Positions 44,536 through 54,683 are shown, numbered from the stretch's first letter. The stretch: DNA of 63,447 bases from Bacteroidales bacterium (GCA_028706295.1 JAQWBQ010000016.1:1-63447), one strand, 5' to 3'. Notes: generated by a model from the sequence alone, not told the origin. Program-made: numbers and translations.

Positions 44536-45978
44536 ATGGAAGAATCTTTTGAATCCTATTTTGACCATGAAACCCTTTCATTGGTCAGTCGTTTCGAAAA
44601 AATGATCCAGGAAGATCAATTTTGTTTTTTTGATGTTGATGAATTTGAAGAAATCATTGAGTATTATTTTTTCAAAAATGAACAGCGAAAAGCACAACTG
44701 ACGATCCGGGAAGCGTTGATCCAGCATCCCGGGGCACCTTCATTGCTGATAAAACTCGCACAATACCAGATCAACACCAAGAAGGATCATGAGGCGCTTA
44801 AAATCCTGAAGGATGTTGACTTTGCTGCTTCAACCGACAGCGATCTCCTGATTGCCAAAGGCAATCTTTACAGTCAGCTTGAAAAACCCGAAAAAGCCAT
44901 TGAGGAATACCAGAAAGCCATTGAGGGTGCAGATTACGCCGATGAGATTTACGCCAGCATTGCCTACGAATATGAAAATTTAGGCCGTTATGATAAGGCG
45001 ATCGAGAATTTGTTGAAAGCTATTGATCTGAATCCGGAAAATGATGCCGCGATCTATGAATACGCCTTTTGTTGTGAAATTTCTCAGCAAACCGGTCAAA
45101 GCATATCTTTTCTTGAAAAATTTCTCGATACACATCCCTATTCGGTTTCAGCCTGGTTTAACCTGGGAATCGCATTCGGCAATGCAGAATTATTTGAAAA
45201 AGCTATTGAAGCCTATGATTTTGTCATAGCCATCGACGAAACTTTTTCATCGGCCTACTATAATAAAGCAAACTGTTTTGCCAATATCGGCCATTTTGAA
45301 GAGGCGATTGAAACTTACTTTGAAACTTTTTATTACGAAGATCCGGAGCCTGTTACCCATTATTACATTGCCGAGTGCTATGAAAAGCTAAAAAAGTTCG
45401 ACAAGGCAGCCGAATATTATCAGAAAGCGGTGGCTTTGGATCCTGAATTTGCCGATGCCTGGCTTGGGATCGGGATATCTCGGGACGAGCTCGGAAATCC
45501 GCAGGCAGCCCTGCCCTACATTCAAAAAGCAATAAAACTGTCGCCTTCCATTGCCGAGTATTATTTTATTCTCGGTGATTTGCAGATCAAATTGTCGAAA
45601 ATTGAGGATGGCATTGCTTCCTATCGCAAAGTCATTGAACTCGGGCCCGAAGATCCTGACATCTGGCTTGATCTGTCAGTAGTCTACGCGGATCAGAAGG
45701 ATTATCAGGCAGCACTGGATGTTCTTTCCGAAGGGATGAATTACCACCCTGCCCATATCGATTTTCTGTATCTGAAGAGCTGGTACCTGATTCTGCTGGG
45801 AAAAACCCGGGAGGCCTCCGGTCTTTTCTGCCAGGCACTCAGCACCGAGTATGAGGGATGCAAAAGGCTTCTGACCACCTTCCCGGATGCTTCAACACAC
45901 CCGGTCATTATTGATTTATTACAAGAATTCAACGATTCTCATTCTGAAATTACAGCAACAAAAAAAACCGATACATGA
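44536..45978 (+). CDS. Cytoplasmic TPR-repeat protein
   Basis: 480 aa of about eleven TPR units (for example EKPEKAIEEYQKAIEGADYADE, GRYDKAIENLLKAIDLNPEND, KKFDKAAEYYQKAVALDPEFAD) with no signal peptide and an acidic N-terminus. It is the first gene of an operon: its stop overlaps the start of the phosphosulfolactate synthase gene by four bases (ATGA). It presumably acts as a scaffold. No specific partner is visible. Confidence 0.88.
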   Translation: MEESFESYFDHETLSLVSRFEKMIQEDQFCFFDVDEFEEIIEYYFFKNEQRKAQLTIREALIQHPGAPSLLIKLAQYQINTKKDHEALKILKDVDFAASTDSDLLIAKGNLYSQLEKPEKAIEEYQKAIEGADYADEIYASIAYEYENLGRYDKAIENLLKAIDLNPENDAAIYEYAFCCEISQQTGQSISFLEKFLDTHPYSVSAWFNLGIAFGNAELFEKAIEAYDFVIAIDETFSSAYYNKANCFANIGHFEEAIETYFETFYYEDPEPVTHYYIAECYEKLKKFDKAAEYYQKAVALDPEFADAWLGIGISRDELGNPQAALPYIQKAIKLSPSIAEYYFILGDLQIKLSKIEDGIASYRKVIELGPEDPDIWLDLSVVYADQKDYQAALDVLSEGMNYHPAHIDFLYLKSWYLILLGKTREASGLFCQALSTEYEGCKRLLTTFPDASTHPVIIDLLQEFNDSHSEITATKKTDT

Positions 45979-46763
45979 CCGAGATTCAGCTTCCATTCTT
46001 ACCCGACAGGACGAAAAAACCCAGGCAATCGGGAATTACCATGATCATGGATAAAGGATTGAGTACCCGTGAATCAGCCGATTTCATTGAAGTATCCGGT
46101 CATCTGGCCGATTTCGTTAAACTTGGGTTCGGAACTGCGATGGTCACCAAAGGAGTCCGGGAGAAGATAAAATTATACCAGGAGGCCGGCATTAAGGTTT
46201 ATCTCGGTGGAACTTTGTTTGAAGCCTTTGTCATACGTAATAAATTTGAGGATTACCTGCGCTATGTCGATAAATTAAACCTTGATACCGTCGAGGTTTC
46301 TGACGGTTCCATGTTCATGGAGCATGACATAAAATGTGAATTCATCCACAATCTTTCAAAACGATTCATGGTCCTTTCTGAAGTCGGTTCCAAAGAATCG
46401 GGTATCCTGATTGCGCCAGGGCGGTGGATCGAGATGATGCAAGCCGAGTTACAAGCCGGTTCGTTCAAAGTCATCGGCGAGGCTCGTGAAAGCGGAAATG
46501 TCGGGATTTACCGACCAACGGGGAAAGCCCATGTAACCCTGATCAACAAGATCCTTTCGAAGGTTGAGGCCGATAAAGTCATCTGGGAATCACCGCTAAA
46601 ATCGCAGCAGGTGTGGTTTATTAAAAATTTCGGAGCCAATGTCAACCTGGGAAATATATCACCCATGGAATTAGTTCCCCTTGAAACGCTAAGACTGGGT
46701 TTGCGGGCCGACACATTCTTCACCTTTCTCCCTGAAAAATACAACGCCTTCCAGCCGAAATAG
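45975..46763 (+). CDS. comA: Phosphosulfolactate synthase (ComA family)
   Basis: Adds sulfite to phosphoenolpyruvate to form (2R)-phospho-3-sulfolactate, known as the first step of coenzyme M synthesis in methanogens. The sequence follows the family throughout: GITMIMDKGLS, DFVKLGFGTAMVTK, IKVYLGGTLFEAF, DTVEVSDGS, VLSEVGSKE, IGEARESGNVGIY, WESPLKSQQVWFIKNFGANVNLG and ETLRLGLRADTF. 262 aa. Overlaps the TPR gene by four bases and is followed by aroE after 5 bases. In Bacteroidota a role in sulfonate or sulfonolipid synthesis is plausible but inferred. Confidence 0.9.
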   Translation: MTEIQLPFLPDRTKKPRQSGITMIMDKGLSTRESADFIEVSGHLADFVKLGFGTAMVTKGVREKIKLYQEAGIKVYLGGTLFEAFVIRNKFEDYLRYVDKLNLDTVEVSDGSMFMEHDIKCEFIHNLSKRFMVLSEVGSKESGILIAPGRWIEMMQAELQAGSFKVIGEARESGNVGIYRPTGKAHVTLINKILSKVEADKVIWESPLKSQQVWFIKNFGANVNLGNISPMELVPLETLRLGLRADTFFTFLPEKYNAFQPK

Positions 46764-46768
46764 CGCCG

Positions 46769-47545
46769 GTGATACAATACGGACTGATCGGATTCCCACT
46801 GGAACACTCCAAATCACCTGAATGGTTCAGCAAAAGGTTCTCAGAACTTTCCGGACCGGAGCGATCATACCGACTTTTTTGTCTTAAGAATCTGGATCAT
46901 TTTGATCGGTTCCTTGCTGAATACCCCTTTCTCGCTGGTCTGAACGTAACTATTCCCTACAAAGAGCAAATCCTGCCCTTGTTGACAGTTCTGGATTCTT
47001 CAGCACAGGAAACAGGCGCCGTCAATACCATCACCATCAGCAGGGTTTCCGGGAGACACATTCTGACAGGATACAATACCGACTGGGCCGGCTTTTTCGA
47101 CACCATACCACCTGAAATGCAAGGGGAGCGCGCGTTGATACTGGGTTCGGGTGGATCTTCCAAGGCTGTCGGATACGCTTTAAAGAGAGCCGGAATTCCA
47201 TTTTTAACAGTTTCGCGGTCAAAAACGGGGCCAGGTATTATCGCCTGGGAAGAGCTAAGCGATGAAATGGTCCGATCACACCGGTTTATCATCAATACTA
47301 CACCTCTTGGCATGTTTCCGGAAATGAATCAGGTGCCTCCTCTTCCCTACCAAGCTATCACACCGGACCATCACCTATACGACCTGATCTACAATCCGGA
47401 AATGACGGTTTTCCTGAAGACAGGGAGGGAGAAGAATGCCCGGACAACAAACGGGCTCCGGATGCTGCACAATCAGGCCGCGCGTACCCTTGAGATTTTT
47501 CTGCGGCATGAGCAGGAAGCGTGGTTACATCAGGTCTCCGGATGA
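46769..47545 (+). CDS. aroE: Shikimate dehydrogenase
   Basis: NADPH-dependent reduction of 3-dehydroshikimate to shikimate in aromatic amino acid synthesis. GTG start at 46769 (MIQYGLIGFPLEHSKSPEWF) puts the substrate-binding SKS motif at its normal place. NVTIPYKEQ holds the catalytic Lys, then GAVNTI, the GSGGSSKAV Rossmann loop, NTTPLGMFP and DLIYNPEMT. 258 aa. The 3' end overlaps the convergent DUF4342 gene by 16 bases. Confidence 0.94.
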   Translation: MIQYGLIGFPLEHSKSPEWFSKRFSELSGPERSYRLFCLKNLDHFDRFLAEYPFLAGLNVTIPYKEQILPLLTVLDSSAQETGAVNTITISRVSGRHILTGYNTDWAGFFDTIPPEMQGERALILGSGGSSKAVGYALKRAGIPFLTVSRSKTGPGIIAWEELSDEMVRSHRFIINTTPLGMFPEMNQVPPLPYQAITPDHHLYDLIYNPEMTVFLKTGREKNARTTNGLRMLHNQAARTLEIFLRHEQEAWLHQVSG

Positions 47546-47820
47546 GAATCGTCGGGGCTGTCAGCCTTTTTTGCCGGTTCTTCATTCCGTACCACCTCAA
47601 TTTTCAGGTTTGCTACCATGGCTGCAACCGCACCAACCGCTGCAAGCATCGGTGCCAGAAGGGCACCAATCACGCCGAAAGTGACGGGGATTTCCAGGTA
47701 GACCTTACCATCTTCATCTTTAATGATTAAACGGCGTACATTTCCTTCATGGATGAGTTGCCGGACTTTTTCGACAAGCTCCTCTCCTTTTACCCTAAAT
47801 TCTTCATTCAGATTTCCCAT
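47530..47820 (-). CDS. DUF4342-type protein
   Basis: 96 aa. N-terminal helix EFRVKGEELVEKVRQLIHEGN, a beta hairpin (VRRLIIKDEDGKVYLEIP), then a hydrophobic helix (GVIGALLAPMLAAVGAVAAMVANL) and a short charged tail. This matches DUF4342 proteins, which I recall as small membrane-associated proteins of unknown function. 19 bases downstream of the SDR gene on the same strand. Confidence 0.78.
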   Translation of the reverse strand: MGNLNEEFRVKGEELVEKVRQLIHEGNVRRLIIKDEDGKVYLEIPVTFGVIGALLAPMLAAVGAVAAMVANLKIEVVRNEEPAKKADSPDDSHPET

Positions 47821-47839
47821 ATTCTAAAATATTTTATGG

Positions 47840-48661
47840 TCATTTATTGATGTGGCCCTTGAAACCGGCCATTGATTTGTAGATTCCCAGCCAGCGTCCG
47901 ACAAACAGGTCAAAGAGTCTGACCGGTAAAATTCCTTTCACAAATGGCAGCAAGCGTACCAGAACCGGGGCCCTGACCCAAATCCGGTCAGCTTTAATGG
48001 CACGGACAACACGGGCAGAGATTTTTTCCGGTTTTAACAGGGGCAGTATGAGAGGTACTGTGACCCCGGTAAACATACCCGTTGAAATGTAAGATGGGCA
48101 AACCGTGGTCACCCGGATTCCCGACCGGGACTGTTCCATCTCGATGCGCAAAGAATCCGACCAACCCGCAACCGCCCATTTACTGGCGCAATAAACCGAC
48201 ATCTTCGGGATGGATATCATCCCTGCAGCCGAAGATATATTAACGATATGCCCTCCACCTTTTGCCTCCATCGCGGGTAAAAATGCGCAGGTGACATGCA
48301 TCAGGGCAGCGGAATTGACCGACATGGTGCGGTCGATCTCGTCATGGGTCATTTCCCGGAAATCCCTGTTTCCGGTTATAATTCCGGCGTTGTTGATCAG
48401 CACATCGATCGGTCCGTGTTCCGAGATATTCTTTTCGGCCAGGGCCAGCATTTCGTCAGTTCTGGTGACATCAATCAGGTAGGGATGTATGATAAAATGG
48501 AAGGCCCGGAGTTCGCGGGTTGTCACATCCAGTTTTTCTTTATTAAGATCCCAGATGATCAACTGTTTAGCGCCTTCCTGCAGGCACATATCACCCATCA
48601 GCCGACCGATTCCCGAGGCGCCGCCCGTTACCAGTACCGTTGTTCCGCGTAGTTTTGTCAT
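47840..48661 (-). CDS. Short-chain dehydrogenase/reductase
   Basis: NAD(P)-dependent oxidoreductase with classical SDR motifs: TTVLVTGGASGIGRLMGD (cofactor loop), INNAGII, ISSAAG with catalytic Ser, and VYCASKWAV with the Tyr-x-x-x-Lys pair. A C-terminal segment of about 60 residues with GILPVRLFDLFVGRWLGI may associate with membrane. 273 aa. The substrate is not predictable; related proteins act on lipids or steroids. Confidence 0.88.
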   Translation of the reverse strand: MTKLRGTTVLVTGGASGIGRLMGDMCLQEGAKQLIIWDLNKEKLDVTTRELRAFHFIIHPYLIDVTRTDEMLALAEKNISEHGPIDVLINNAGIITGNRDFREMTHDEIDRTMSVNSAALMHVTCAFLPAMEAKGGGHIVNISSAAGMISIPKMSVYCASKWAVAGWSDSLRIEMEQSRSGIRVTTVCPSYISTGMFTGVTVPLILPLLKPEKISARVVRAIKADRIWVRAPVLVRLLPFVKGILPVRLFDLFVGRWLGIYKSMAGFKGHINK

Positions 48662-48689
48662 GGCATTTCGATTTCAGGTCATGATGAAT

Positions 48690-48697
48690 CAAAAGTA
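48690..48697 (-). promoter_or_regulatory. Bacteroidota -7 box (TACTTTTG on the minus strand) of the SDR gene
   Basis: CAAAAGTA on the plus strand, 28 bases before the ATG at 48661. Confidence 0.5.
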
Positions 48698-48735
48698 ATG
48701 TTTTATTAATAAAAAACAGGGATTTTAAAGATTTA

Positions 48736-48767
48736 TTTGGTTTATTATAATGAAAACCGTACTTTTG
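48736..48767 (+). promoter_or_regulatory. Promoter of rpsO
   Basis: TTTG (48736-48739), 20 bases, TACTTTTG (48760-48767): complete Bacteroidota -33/-7 pattern. RNA start near 48774, leader about 44 bases. Confidence 0.7.
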
Positions 48768-48817
48768 CACCCCGATAAAAAAGCTGAAAAGTCGTAACAG
48801 TAACAACAAGAACATCC

Positions 48818-49087
48818 ATGAATTTAGCTCCAGAAGTAAAAAAGCAGGCATTTAAGGAATTTGGAAAGTCAGAATTTGACAGTGGTTCAACCGAGGCGCA
48901 GATCGCCCTATTCACCATGAAAATTCAGCATCTGACCGAGCATCAGAAGGTCAATAAAAAAGATATGGTGACCGAACGGTCGTTGGTGATCATGGTCGGA
49001 AAACGCAGAAAATTGCTCGACTATCTGAAATCAAAGGACATTGAGCGTTATCGTGCGATCATCAAGAAACTTGGGATCCGCAAATAA
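48818..49087 (+). CDS. rpsO: 30S ribosomal protein S15
   Basis: 89 aa. Binds 16S rRNA in the platform. Sequence hallmarks are GSTEAQIALFTMKIQHLTEH and VGKRRKLLDYLKSKDIERYRAIIKKLGIRK. ATG 48818. Followed by a terminator hairpin and then pnp, the conserved rpsO-pnp order. S15 often controls its own translation through the leader; I see no specific structure here that proves it. Confidence 0.97.
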   Translation: MNLAPEVKKQAFKEFGKSEFDSGSTEAQIALFTMKIQHLTEHQKVNKKDMVTERSLVIMVGKRRKLLDYLKSKDIERYRAIIKKLGIRK

Positions 49088-49112
49088 CATAAAAATAACT
49101 ATAGCATTTTGG

Positions 49113-49140
49113 AAGAGGCAATTCATAATTGCCTCTTTTA
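49113..49140 (+). terminator. Rho-independent terminator after rpsO
   Basis: AAGAGGCAATT (49113-49123), a loop of three, then AATTGCCTCTT (49127-49137) and further Ts. It lies between rpsO and pnp and its end is 22 bases before the pnp start, so pnp may be expressed by read-through. Confidence 0.75.
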
Positions 49141-49161
49141 ATATCTGAAAGAAGGAAAAAG

Positions 49162-51384
49162 ATGATTGGAATTTCGAAAACATTTGCACTCGCCGATGGG
49201 CGGGAAATCACCCTTGAGACCGGGAAACTCGCTAAACAGGCCGACGGCTCCGTGGTTGTAAAGATGGGTAACACGATGTTACTCGCTACCGTGGTCGCGG
49301 TACAGGAAGCAAAGGAGAATGTCGATTTTATGCCGCTCTCGGTAGAATATCGTGAAAAATATGCCGCGGCAGGAAGATTTCCCGGTGGATTCTTCAAAAG
49401 GGAAGCCCGACCCTCAGACTATGAAGTACTGATCTCGAGGCTTGTTGACCGGGCGCTCCGTCCGCTCTTCCCCGATGATTTTCATGCTGAAGTTCAGGTT
49501 ATCGTGACCCTGATATCGGCCGATAAAACCACTTTACCCGACTCGCTTGCTTGTCTTGCAGCCTCCGCAGCGCTTGCTGTCAGCGATATTCCTTTTAACG
49601 GACCCATATCGGAAGTCAGGATCGGCCGTGTTAATGGCCGGTATATCGTTAATCCTACTCTTGCCCAGATGGCAGAATCGGATATCGACATTATGGTTGC
49701 CGCCTCACTTGAGAACATCGTGATGGTTGAAGGCGAATTGAAGGAAGTTTCCGAATCTGATATGGTTGAGGCCATCCGGGTGGCTCATGAAGCGATTCGC
49801 GAACAGTGCCTTGCCCAGCAGGATCTTGCCGCGATGGTTGAAAAATCAAAGACCAAGAGAACCTACTGTCACGAGACCCATGATCCCGAGTTTAAAGAGC
49901 GGCTGAAGGATGCCACCTATCAGAAAATCTATGACATGGCTGCACAGGGAATCCCAGGTAAACAGGAACGTAAAAATATCCTTGAATCTGTGAAAGCCGC
50001 GTTTGTTGCTACTTTGACGCCGGAAGAGGCTGAAGAAAAGGCCGCCATGATAAGCCGTTATTTCCATGAGATTGAAAAGGATGCTATTCGCAATGCCACC
50101 CTCGACAACCGGAAACGGGTCGATGGACGTCAGCTGGATGAAATCAGACCCATCTGGACTGAAGTCGATTACCTGCCCTCTGCACACGGGTCGGCGATAT
50201 TTACCCGTGGCGAAACCCAGTCTCTGACAACGGTCACCCTGGGCACAAAGCTCGATGCGCAGATGATCGATGGCGCCGTCATTGAGGAAACGGTTAATTT
50301 TCTATTGCATTACAACTTCCCGTCTTTTGCAACGGGTGAGGTAAAACCGATCAGAAGTACGGGACGCCGGGAGATCGGACACGGAAACCTGGCCCTCCGC
50401 GCTTTAAAAAACATGATTCCGCAGGGACCTGATAATCTTTACACCATCCGTGTTGTCTCTGATATTCTCGAATCGAATGGTTCTTCTTCCATGGCGACCG
50501 TCTGCGCAGGCACGATGGCGTTGATGGATGCCGGTGTGAAGCTCATCAAACCCGTATCGGGAATTGCCATGGGACTGATCACCGATAACAAGCGTTATGT
50601 GGTATTGTCCGACATTCTGGGCGATGAGGATCATCTGGGTGATATGGATTTTAAAGTATGCGGAACCCGTGATGGAATTACTGCCTGTCAGATGGACATC
50701 AAGGTCGACGGCCTTTCGTACGATATTCTTAAAGAAGCCTTGGAACAGGCCCGTCGCGGACGGATGCATATCCTGGGTGAAATGGAAAAGACGATTTCTG
50801 CACCAAGGGAAGACTACAAGCCCTTTGTTCCGAGAATTTTCCAGATGAAGGTTCCCAAAGAATTCATTGGCGCCATTATCGGCCCCGGTGGTAAGGTCAT
50901 CCAGGAAATGCAGCGCGAAACGGGTACGACCATTGTCATCGAAGAGGTAGGCGATTTCGGGGTCGTCGACATTGTTGCCGACAATCTTGAAGCTCGCGAC
51001 AAGGTCATCGAAAAGATCCGCAGGATCGCCTCTGTTCCCGAGGTCGGAGAAATCTATAGAGGAAAAGTCAAGAATATCCAGTCGTTTGGTGCCTTCATCG
51101 AAATACTCCCCAACCAGGACGGTCTGCTTCACATCTCCGAGATCGAGTGGAAACGGCTGGAAAAGGTCGAAGATGCCCTCAAAGTCGGCGATGAAGTGGA
51201 GGTCAAGCTTATCGACGTTGACAGCAAAACGGGTAAACTGAAGCTGTCCAGAAAAATTCTGCTGCCCAAGCCTGAAGGATACCAGGAACGGAAACAGGAA
51301 CCCCGTCAGGAAGGTCGTCCGGATCGCACCGGTGATCGCGGAGGAGAACGTCACGGCGGTGATTACCGCGGTCACAGAAAATAA
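49162..51384 (+). CDS. pnp: Polynucleotide phosphorylase
   Basis: 3'-5' phosphorolytic exoribonuclease of RNA turnover. ATG 49162 ([16 protein letters not shown]) follows a GAAGG-like ribosome site; a TTG-type extension upstream runs into the terminator. Two RNase PH domains (about 10-230 and 310-545, with [20 protein letters not shown] and [15 protein letters not shown]), a helical linker, KH domain ([17 protein letters not shown]) and S1 domain ([19 protein letters not shown]). A Gly/Arg/Glu-rich tail ends the 740-aa protein. Confidence 0.97.
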   Translation: MIGISKTFALADGREITLETGKLAKQADGSVVVKMGNTMLLATVVAVQEAKENVDFMPLSVEYREKYAAAGRFPGGFFKREARPSDYEVLISRLVDRALRPLFPDDFHAEVQVIVTLISADKTTLPDSLACLAASAALAVSDIPFNGPISEVRIGRVNGRYIVNPTLAQMAESDIDIMVAASLENIVMVEGELKEVSESDMVEAIRVAHEAIREQCLAQQDLAAMVEKSKTKRTYCHETHDPEFKERLKDATYQKIYDMAAQGIPGKQERKNILESVKAAFVATLTPEEAEEKAAMISRYFHEIEKDAIRNATLDNRKRVDGRQLDEIRPIWTEVDYLPSAHGSAIFTRGETQSLTTVTLGTKLDAQMIDGAVIEETVNFLLHYNFPSFATGEVKPIRSTGRREIGHGNLALRALKNMIPQGPDNLYTIRVVSDILESNGSSSMATVCAGTMALMDAGVKLIKPVSGIAMGLITDNKRYVVLSDILGDEDHLGDMDFKVCGTRDGITACQMDIKVDGLSYDILKEALEQARRGRMHILGEMEKTISAPREDYKPFVPRIFQMKVPKEFIGAIIGPGGKVIQEMQRETGTTIVIEEVGDFGVVDIVADNLEARDKVIEKIRRIASVPEVGEIYRGKVKNIQSFGAFIEILPNQDGLLHISEIEWKRLEKVEDALKVGDEVEVKLIDVDSKTGKLKLSRKILLPKPEGYQERKQEPRQEGRPDRTGDRGGERHGGDYRGHRK

Positions 51385-51454
51385 TTTAATGTAACCAAAA
51401 CCTGATTTTTTCGTAAACTGAGCCAAATCCGGGTAAACATTAAATCGCGTTTGA

Positions 51455-52318
51455 ATGAGGCAGTTAAAAATTACCAAACAGGTTACAAATCGTGAAACCG
51501 CTTCTCTGGATAAGTACCTCCAGGAGATTGGCAAAGTAGAACTCATCACTGCAGATGAAGAAGTTGCATTGGCGCAACGCATCAAGCAGGGTGACATGGC
51601 TGCGCTTGAAAAACTGACTAAAGCAAATCTTCGTTTTGTTGTTTCCGTTTCCAAACAATACCAGAACCAGGGGTTAAGTCTCCCGGATCTTATCAACGAA
51701 GGGAATCTGGGGCTGATTAAGGCTGCTCAGCGCTTTGACGAGACCCGTGGATTTAAATTCATCTCCTACGCGGTATGGTGGATCCGTCAGTCGATCCTCC
51801 AGGCGCTGGCCGAACAATCGCGGATCGTCAGGTTGCCGCTAAACAAAATCGGGTCTATCAACAAGATCAATAAAGCCTATGCCCAGTTGGAACAGCAATA
51901 TGAGCGGGAACCCAACGCCGGCGAGATTGCCCATCTACTGGAAGTTTCGGAAAATGAAGTAAAGGAATCCCTGCGTAATTCCGGTCGTCATGTTTCCATG
52001 GATGCTCCGTTGATTCAGGATGAAGATAACACCATGTACGATGTTCTCCGGAGTGAGGAGAATACGACACCCGACAACGGATTGCTCTATGAATCACTGA
52101 AAAAGGAGATTGAAAGGGCTGTTTCAACCCTGACGCAACGCGAGGCGGATGTTATCCGGTTGTACTTCGGACTAAACGGAAGCCACCCGATGACTCTTGA
52201 AGAGATCGGCGAGAAATTCGACCTCACCCGTGAAAGAGTGAGGCAGATCAAAGAGAAGGCCATCCGCCGGCTGAAACATACTTCGAGGAGTAAGATCCTG
52301 AAAACCTACCTTGGATAA
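51455..52318 (+). CDS. rpoD: Primary sigma factor RpoD (Bacteroidota type)
   Basis: Directs RNA polymerase to housekeeping promoters of the TAnnTTTG type. 287 aa, lacking the long region 1.1 and non-conserved region of proteobacterial RpoD. Region 1.2 ([21 protein letters not shown]), region 2 ([40 protein letters not shown]), region 3, and region 4 HTH ([29 protein letters not shown]). ATG 51455, 70 bases after pnp. Confidence 0.95.
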   Translation: MRQLKITKQVTNRETASLDKYLQEIGKVELITADEEVALAQRIKQGDMAALEKLTKANLRFVVSVSKQYQNQGLSLPDLINEGNLGLIKAAQRFDETRGFKFISYAVWWIRQSILQALAEQSRIVRLPLNKIGSINKINKAYAQLEQQYEREPNAGEIAHLLEVSENEVKESLRNSGRHVSMDAPLIQDEDNTMYDVLRSEENTTPDNGLLYESLKKEIERAVSTLTQREADVIRLYFGLNGSHPMTLEEIGEKFDLTRERVRQIKEKAIRRLKHTSRSKILKTYLG

Positions 52319-52383
52319 CTACACACCCTTATTAAACCCGATTCCTATCTCAAAATCGTCAATCGTAAATTGTTAATCATTTC

Positions 52384-53034
52384 GTGCCCCTCATTGCTCC
52401 ATCGCTCCTTTCGGCCGATTTTCTGAATCTTCAGAAAGAGATCGAAATGGTAAACAAGAGCGAGGCTGACTGGCTGCATCTTGATGTGATGGATGGGGTC
52501 TTCGTTCCCAATATTTCATTTGGTTTTCCGGTGATCGAGAAGGTCTCGCGGATATCGGTCAAACCGCTTGATGTTCACTTGATGATCACGAATCCGGAAC
52601 CGTATCTCGAACGTTTTCGAAATGCAGGAGCCGATATCATCAGTGTTCATGCCGAGGTATGTCCCGATCTTCAGGCGGTTCTCACAAAGATCAGGGTGAC
52701 CGGTGCAAAAGCCGGTATCGTCGTCAATCCGGAGACCGACATCACCCGGATTTTCGAAAGTATCGAATTTGCCGATATGGTACTGGTTATGGCTGTCCAC
52801 CCGGGATTCGGCGGGCAAAAGTTTATTCCCGGAACCTTTGAAAAGCTTGCCACACTCAGGAGCTATCTCCGTGATCGGGAACTGCAATGCCTGGTTGAAG
52901 TGGATGGCGGAGTGGATCTGAACAACGCCCGTCCCCTTGTCGAAGCGTCGGTTGATATTCTGGTAGCCGGCAATACGGTCTTCTCATCACCCGATCCGGC
53001 AGAAACCATCCACAGATTGAAAAATATCTGCTGA
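52384..53034 (+). CDS. rpe: Ribulose-phosphate 3-epimerase
   Basis: Interconverts ribulose 5-phosphate and xylulose 5-phosphate in the pentose phosphate pathway. TIM barrel starting at GTG 52384 (MPLIAPSLLSADFLNL) with the conserved DWLHLDVMDGVFVPNISFG (metal and catalytic residues), LDVHLMI, VMAVHPGFGGQKF and VEVDGGV. 216 aa, normal. Confidence 0.95.
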   Translation: MPLIAPSLLSADFLNLQKEIEMVNKSEADWLHLDVMDGVFVPNISFGFPVIEKVSRISVKPLDVHLMITNPEPYLERFRNAGADIISVHAEVCPDLQAVLTKIRVTGAKAGIVVNPETDITRIFESIEFADMVLVMAVHPGFGGQKFIPGTFEKLATLRSYLRDRELQCLVEVDGGVDLNNARPLVEASVDILVAGNTVFSSPDPAETIHRLKNIC

Positions 53035-53101
53035 TTTCAGATTGATTCTTTGCAATGCGGTCGGTCCCCGTTTTTTTTCTATTTTAGCAAAAAAAACTTC
53101 G

Positions 53102-53713
53102 GTGGACTTCAACGGCGCACGGGATTATATTCTTCACAGGTTAAGGACTGAGCTGAATCCCTCATTGTTTTATCACAGTGTGGAACATACCATTGATGTT
53201 TACGAAGCTACCCGCCGGTTAACCGAGGTTGAAAATATCGAAGGGAAATCCAAGATACTGCTTGAGACCGCTGCATTGTACCACGATTCAGGAATGCTGA
53301 TACAGTATGAAAATCATGAGGAAATTTCATGCGACTTTGTTAAAAAGGTTCTTCCCGGATTTGGATACACGACCTCGGAGGTTGATGAGATCACTTCCCT
53401 GATTATGCTGACAACGATGCCTCAGAAAGCGGTATACCTGCCCGATCAGATACTTTGTGATGCCGATCTCGATTACCTGGGACGGGATGATTTCTTCATT
53501 CATTCCTTTCAGCTTCAACTCGAATGGCAGGTAAACGGCATTATGTCGACGAATCTGGCGGAGTGGCTTGAAATCCAGAAATCCTTTTTATCAAGGCACA
53601 ATTACTATACAAAGGGAGCGTTTGCCATGAGAAATGAAAAGAAACTCCGGAACCTGGCTGAAATCGAATACATTCTGAATCCTGAAACCTGTTCACTAAA
53701 CCATCACAAATAA
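53102..53713 (+). CDS. HD-domain metal-dependent phosphohydrolase
   Basis: 203 aa from GTG 53102 (MDFNGARDYILHRLRTEL); a longer frame opens at TTG 53042 but a TATTTTAG box (53080-53087, one mismatch to TAnnTTTG) sits inside it. HD motifs: LFYHSVEHTIDVYEA, AALYHDSGM (His-Asp pair), DADLDYLGR. Such small HD proteins hydrolyse nucleotides or phosphoesters, but the substrate here is unknown. It lies 67 bases after rpe. Confidence 0.78.
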   Translation: MDFNGARDYILHRLRTELNPSLFYHSVEHTIDVYEATRRLTEVENIEGKSKILLETAALYHDSGMLIQYENHEEISCDFVKKVLPGFGYTTSEVDEITSLIMLTTMPQKAVYLPDQILCDADLDYLGRDDFFIHSFQLQLEWQVNGIMSTNLAEWLEIQKSFLSRHNYYTKGAFAMRNEKKLRNLAEIEYILNPETCSLNHHK

Positions 53714-53746
53714 GATCACTATTTTATTGCTTAAAATCAACAGAAA

Positions 53747-54628
53747 ATGGCAAAAACAAAAACGGAAAAGAAGTATAACAACATTGTACTTATCCCCACC
53801 GATTTCTCGGAAGTGTGCGGAAATGCTATTTCCCACGGTGTTAAACTGGCTAAGTTTCTGGGCTACAAAGTCTGTATACTGCACATCATTAACAAGGAGA
53901 CCAAGGCAGCCCTGAAGAAAAAAAATGTCGGTATCGACTACGTCGATTGGCGGCTGAAGGAATACAAAAAGTACTACACAAAAAAGTACGAGATCGAAAT
54001 TGACACCATGGCCGTGGAAGGGAGTATCTTCTCCACCATTAACGAGGTTGCTGCACAGATAAAGGCAAACCTAATGATATTGGGAACCCATGGAAAGAAA
54101 GGTTTACAGCATGTTTTCGGAAGTTACGCGCTGAAGGTGGTCATTGAGTCGCCAATTCCGGTTGTGGTGGTGCAGAAGCGATCGTTCAAGGAGGGATACA
54201 AAAACATTGTGTTCCCGGTAAGCAATGATCTGGAACCCCGGCAGGCTGTTCAATGGGCAAAACTCATCGCCAAATTGTTCTCCGCGAACATCAGCATTTT
54301 CCTGTCGCCCGAGAAAGATCCGGCGCTTAAAAGCAGGGTCACCATCATCACAAAACAGATCACTGATATTTTTGATCAGGAAAAGGTTCCCTACAATGTA
54401 ACTTCGGCTTCAAAGTCGGTTAATTTTGCCGAGCAGGTCATCTCATACAGCGTGACACGCCATGCCGACCTGATCATGATTATGACCCGCCCGAACATCG
54501 ATATCCCCGGTTTCAGTCTTTCGGCCTGGAATGAAAGGCTGATGTTCAATGAGGCCCAGATCCCCGTCATGTGCGTGAATCCCGTCGAATTCGGTTACCA
54601 TTATTATGAATGGATCATGCTTGCCTGA
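53747..54628 (+). CDS. Universal stress protein with two UspA domains
   Basis: 293 aa. First Usp domain (about 8-148) keeps the ATP-binding loop LGTHGKKGLQHVFGSYALKVV; the second (about 152-290) has a divergent loop (MTRPNIDIPGFSLSAWNER), so only the first is likely to bind nucleotide. Cytoplasmic. 33 bases after the HD gene. Role in stress survival is generic for the family. Confidence 0.88.
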   Translation: MAKTKTEKKYNNIVLIPTDFSEVCGNAISHGVKLAKFLGYKVCILHIINKETKAALKKKNVGIDYVDWRLKEYKKYYTKKYEIEIDTMAVEGSIFSTINEVAAQIKANLMILGTHGKKGLQHVFGSYALKVVIESPIPVVVVQKRSFKEGYKNIVFPVSNDLEPRQAVQWAKLIAKLFSANISIFLSPEKDPALKSRVTIITKQITDIFDQEKVPYNVTSASKSVNFAEQVISYSVTRHADLIMIMTRPNIDIPGFSLSAWNERLMFNEAQIPVMCVNPVEFGYHYYEWIMLA

Positions 54629-54640
54629 TAGTGCATCTCT

Positions 54641-54661
54641 CTTCCCGAACATACCGGGAGG
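54641..54661 (+). terminator. Imperfect hairpin after the universal stress gene
   Basis: CTTCCCG and CGGGAGG pair with one wobble around a seven-base loop. There is no strong T-run, so this is a weak terminator candidate. Confidence 0.3.
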
Positions 54662-54683
54662 CGGTTAATTAGATTGGGATCAG

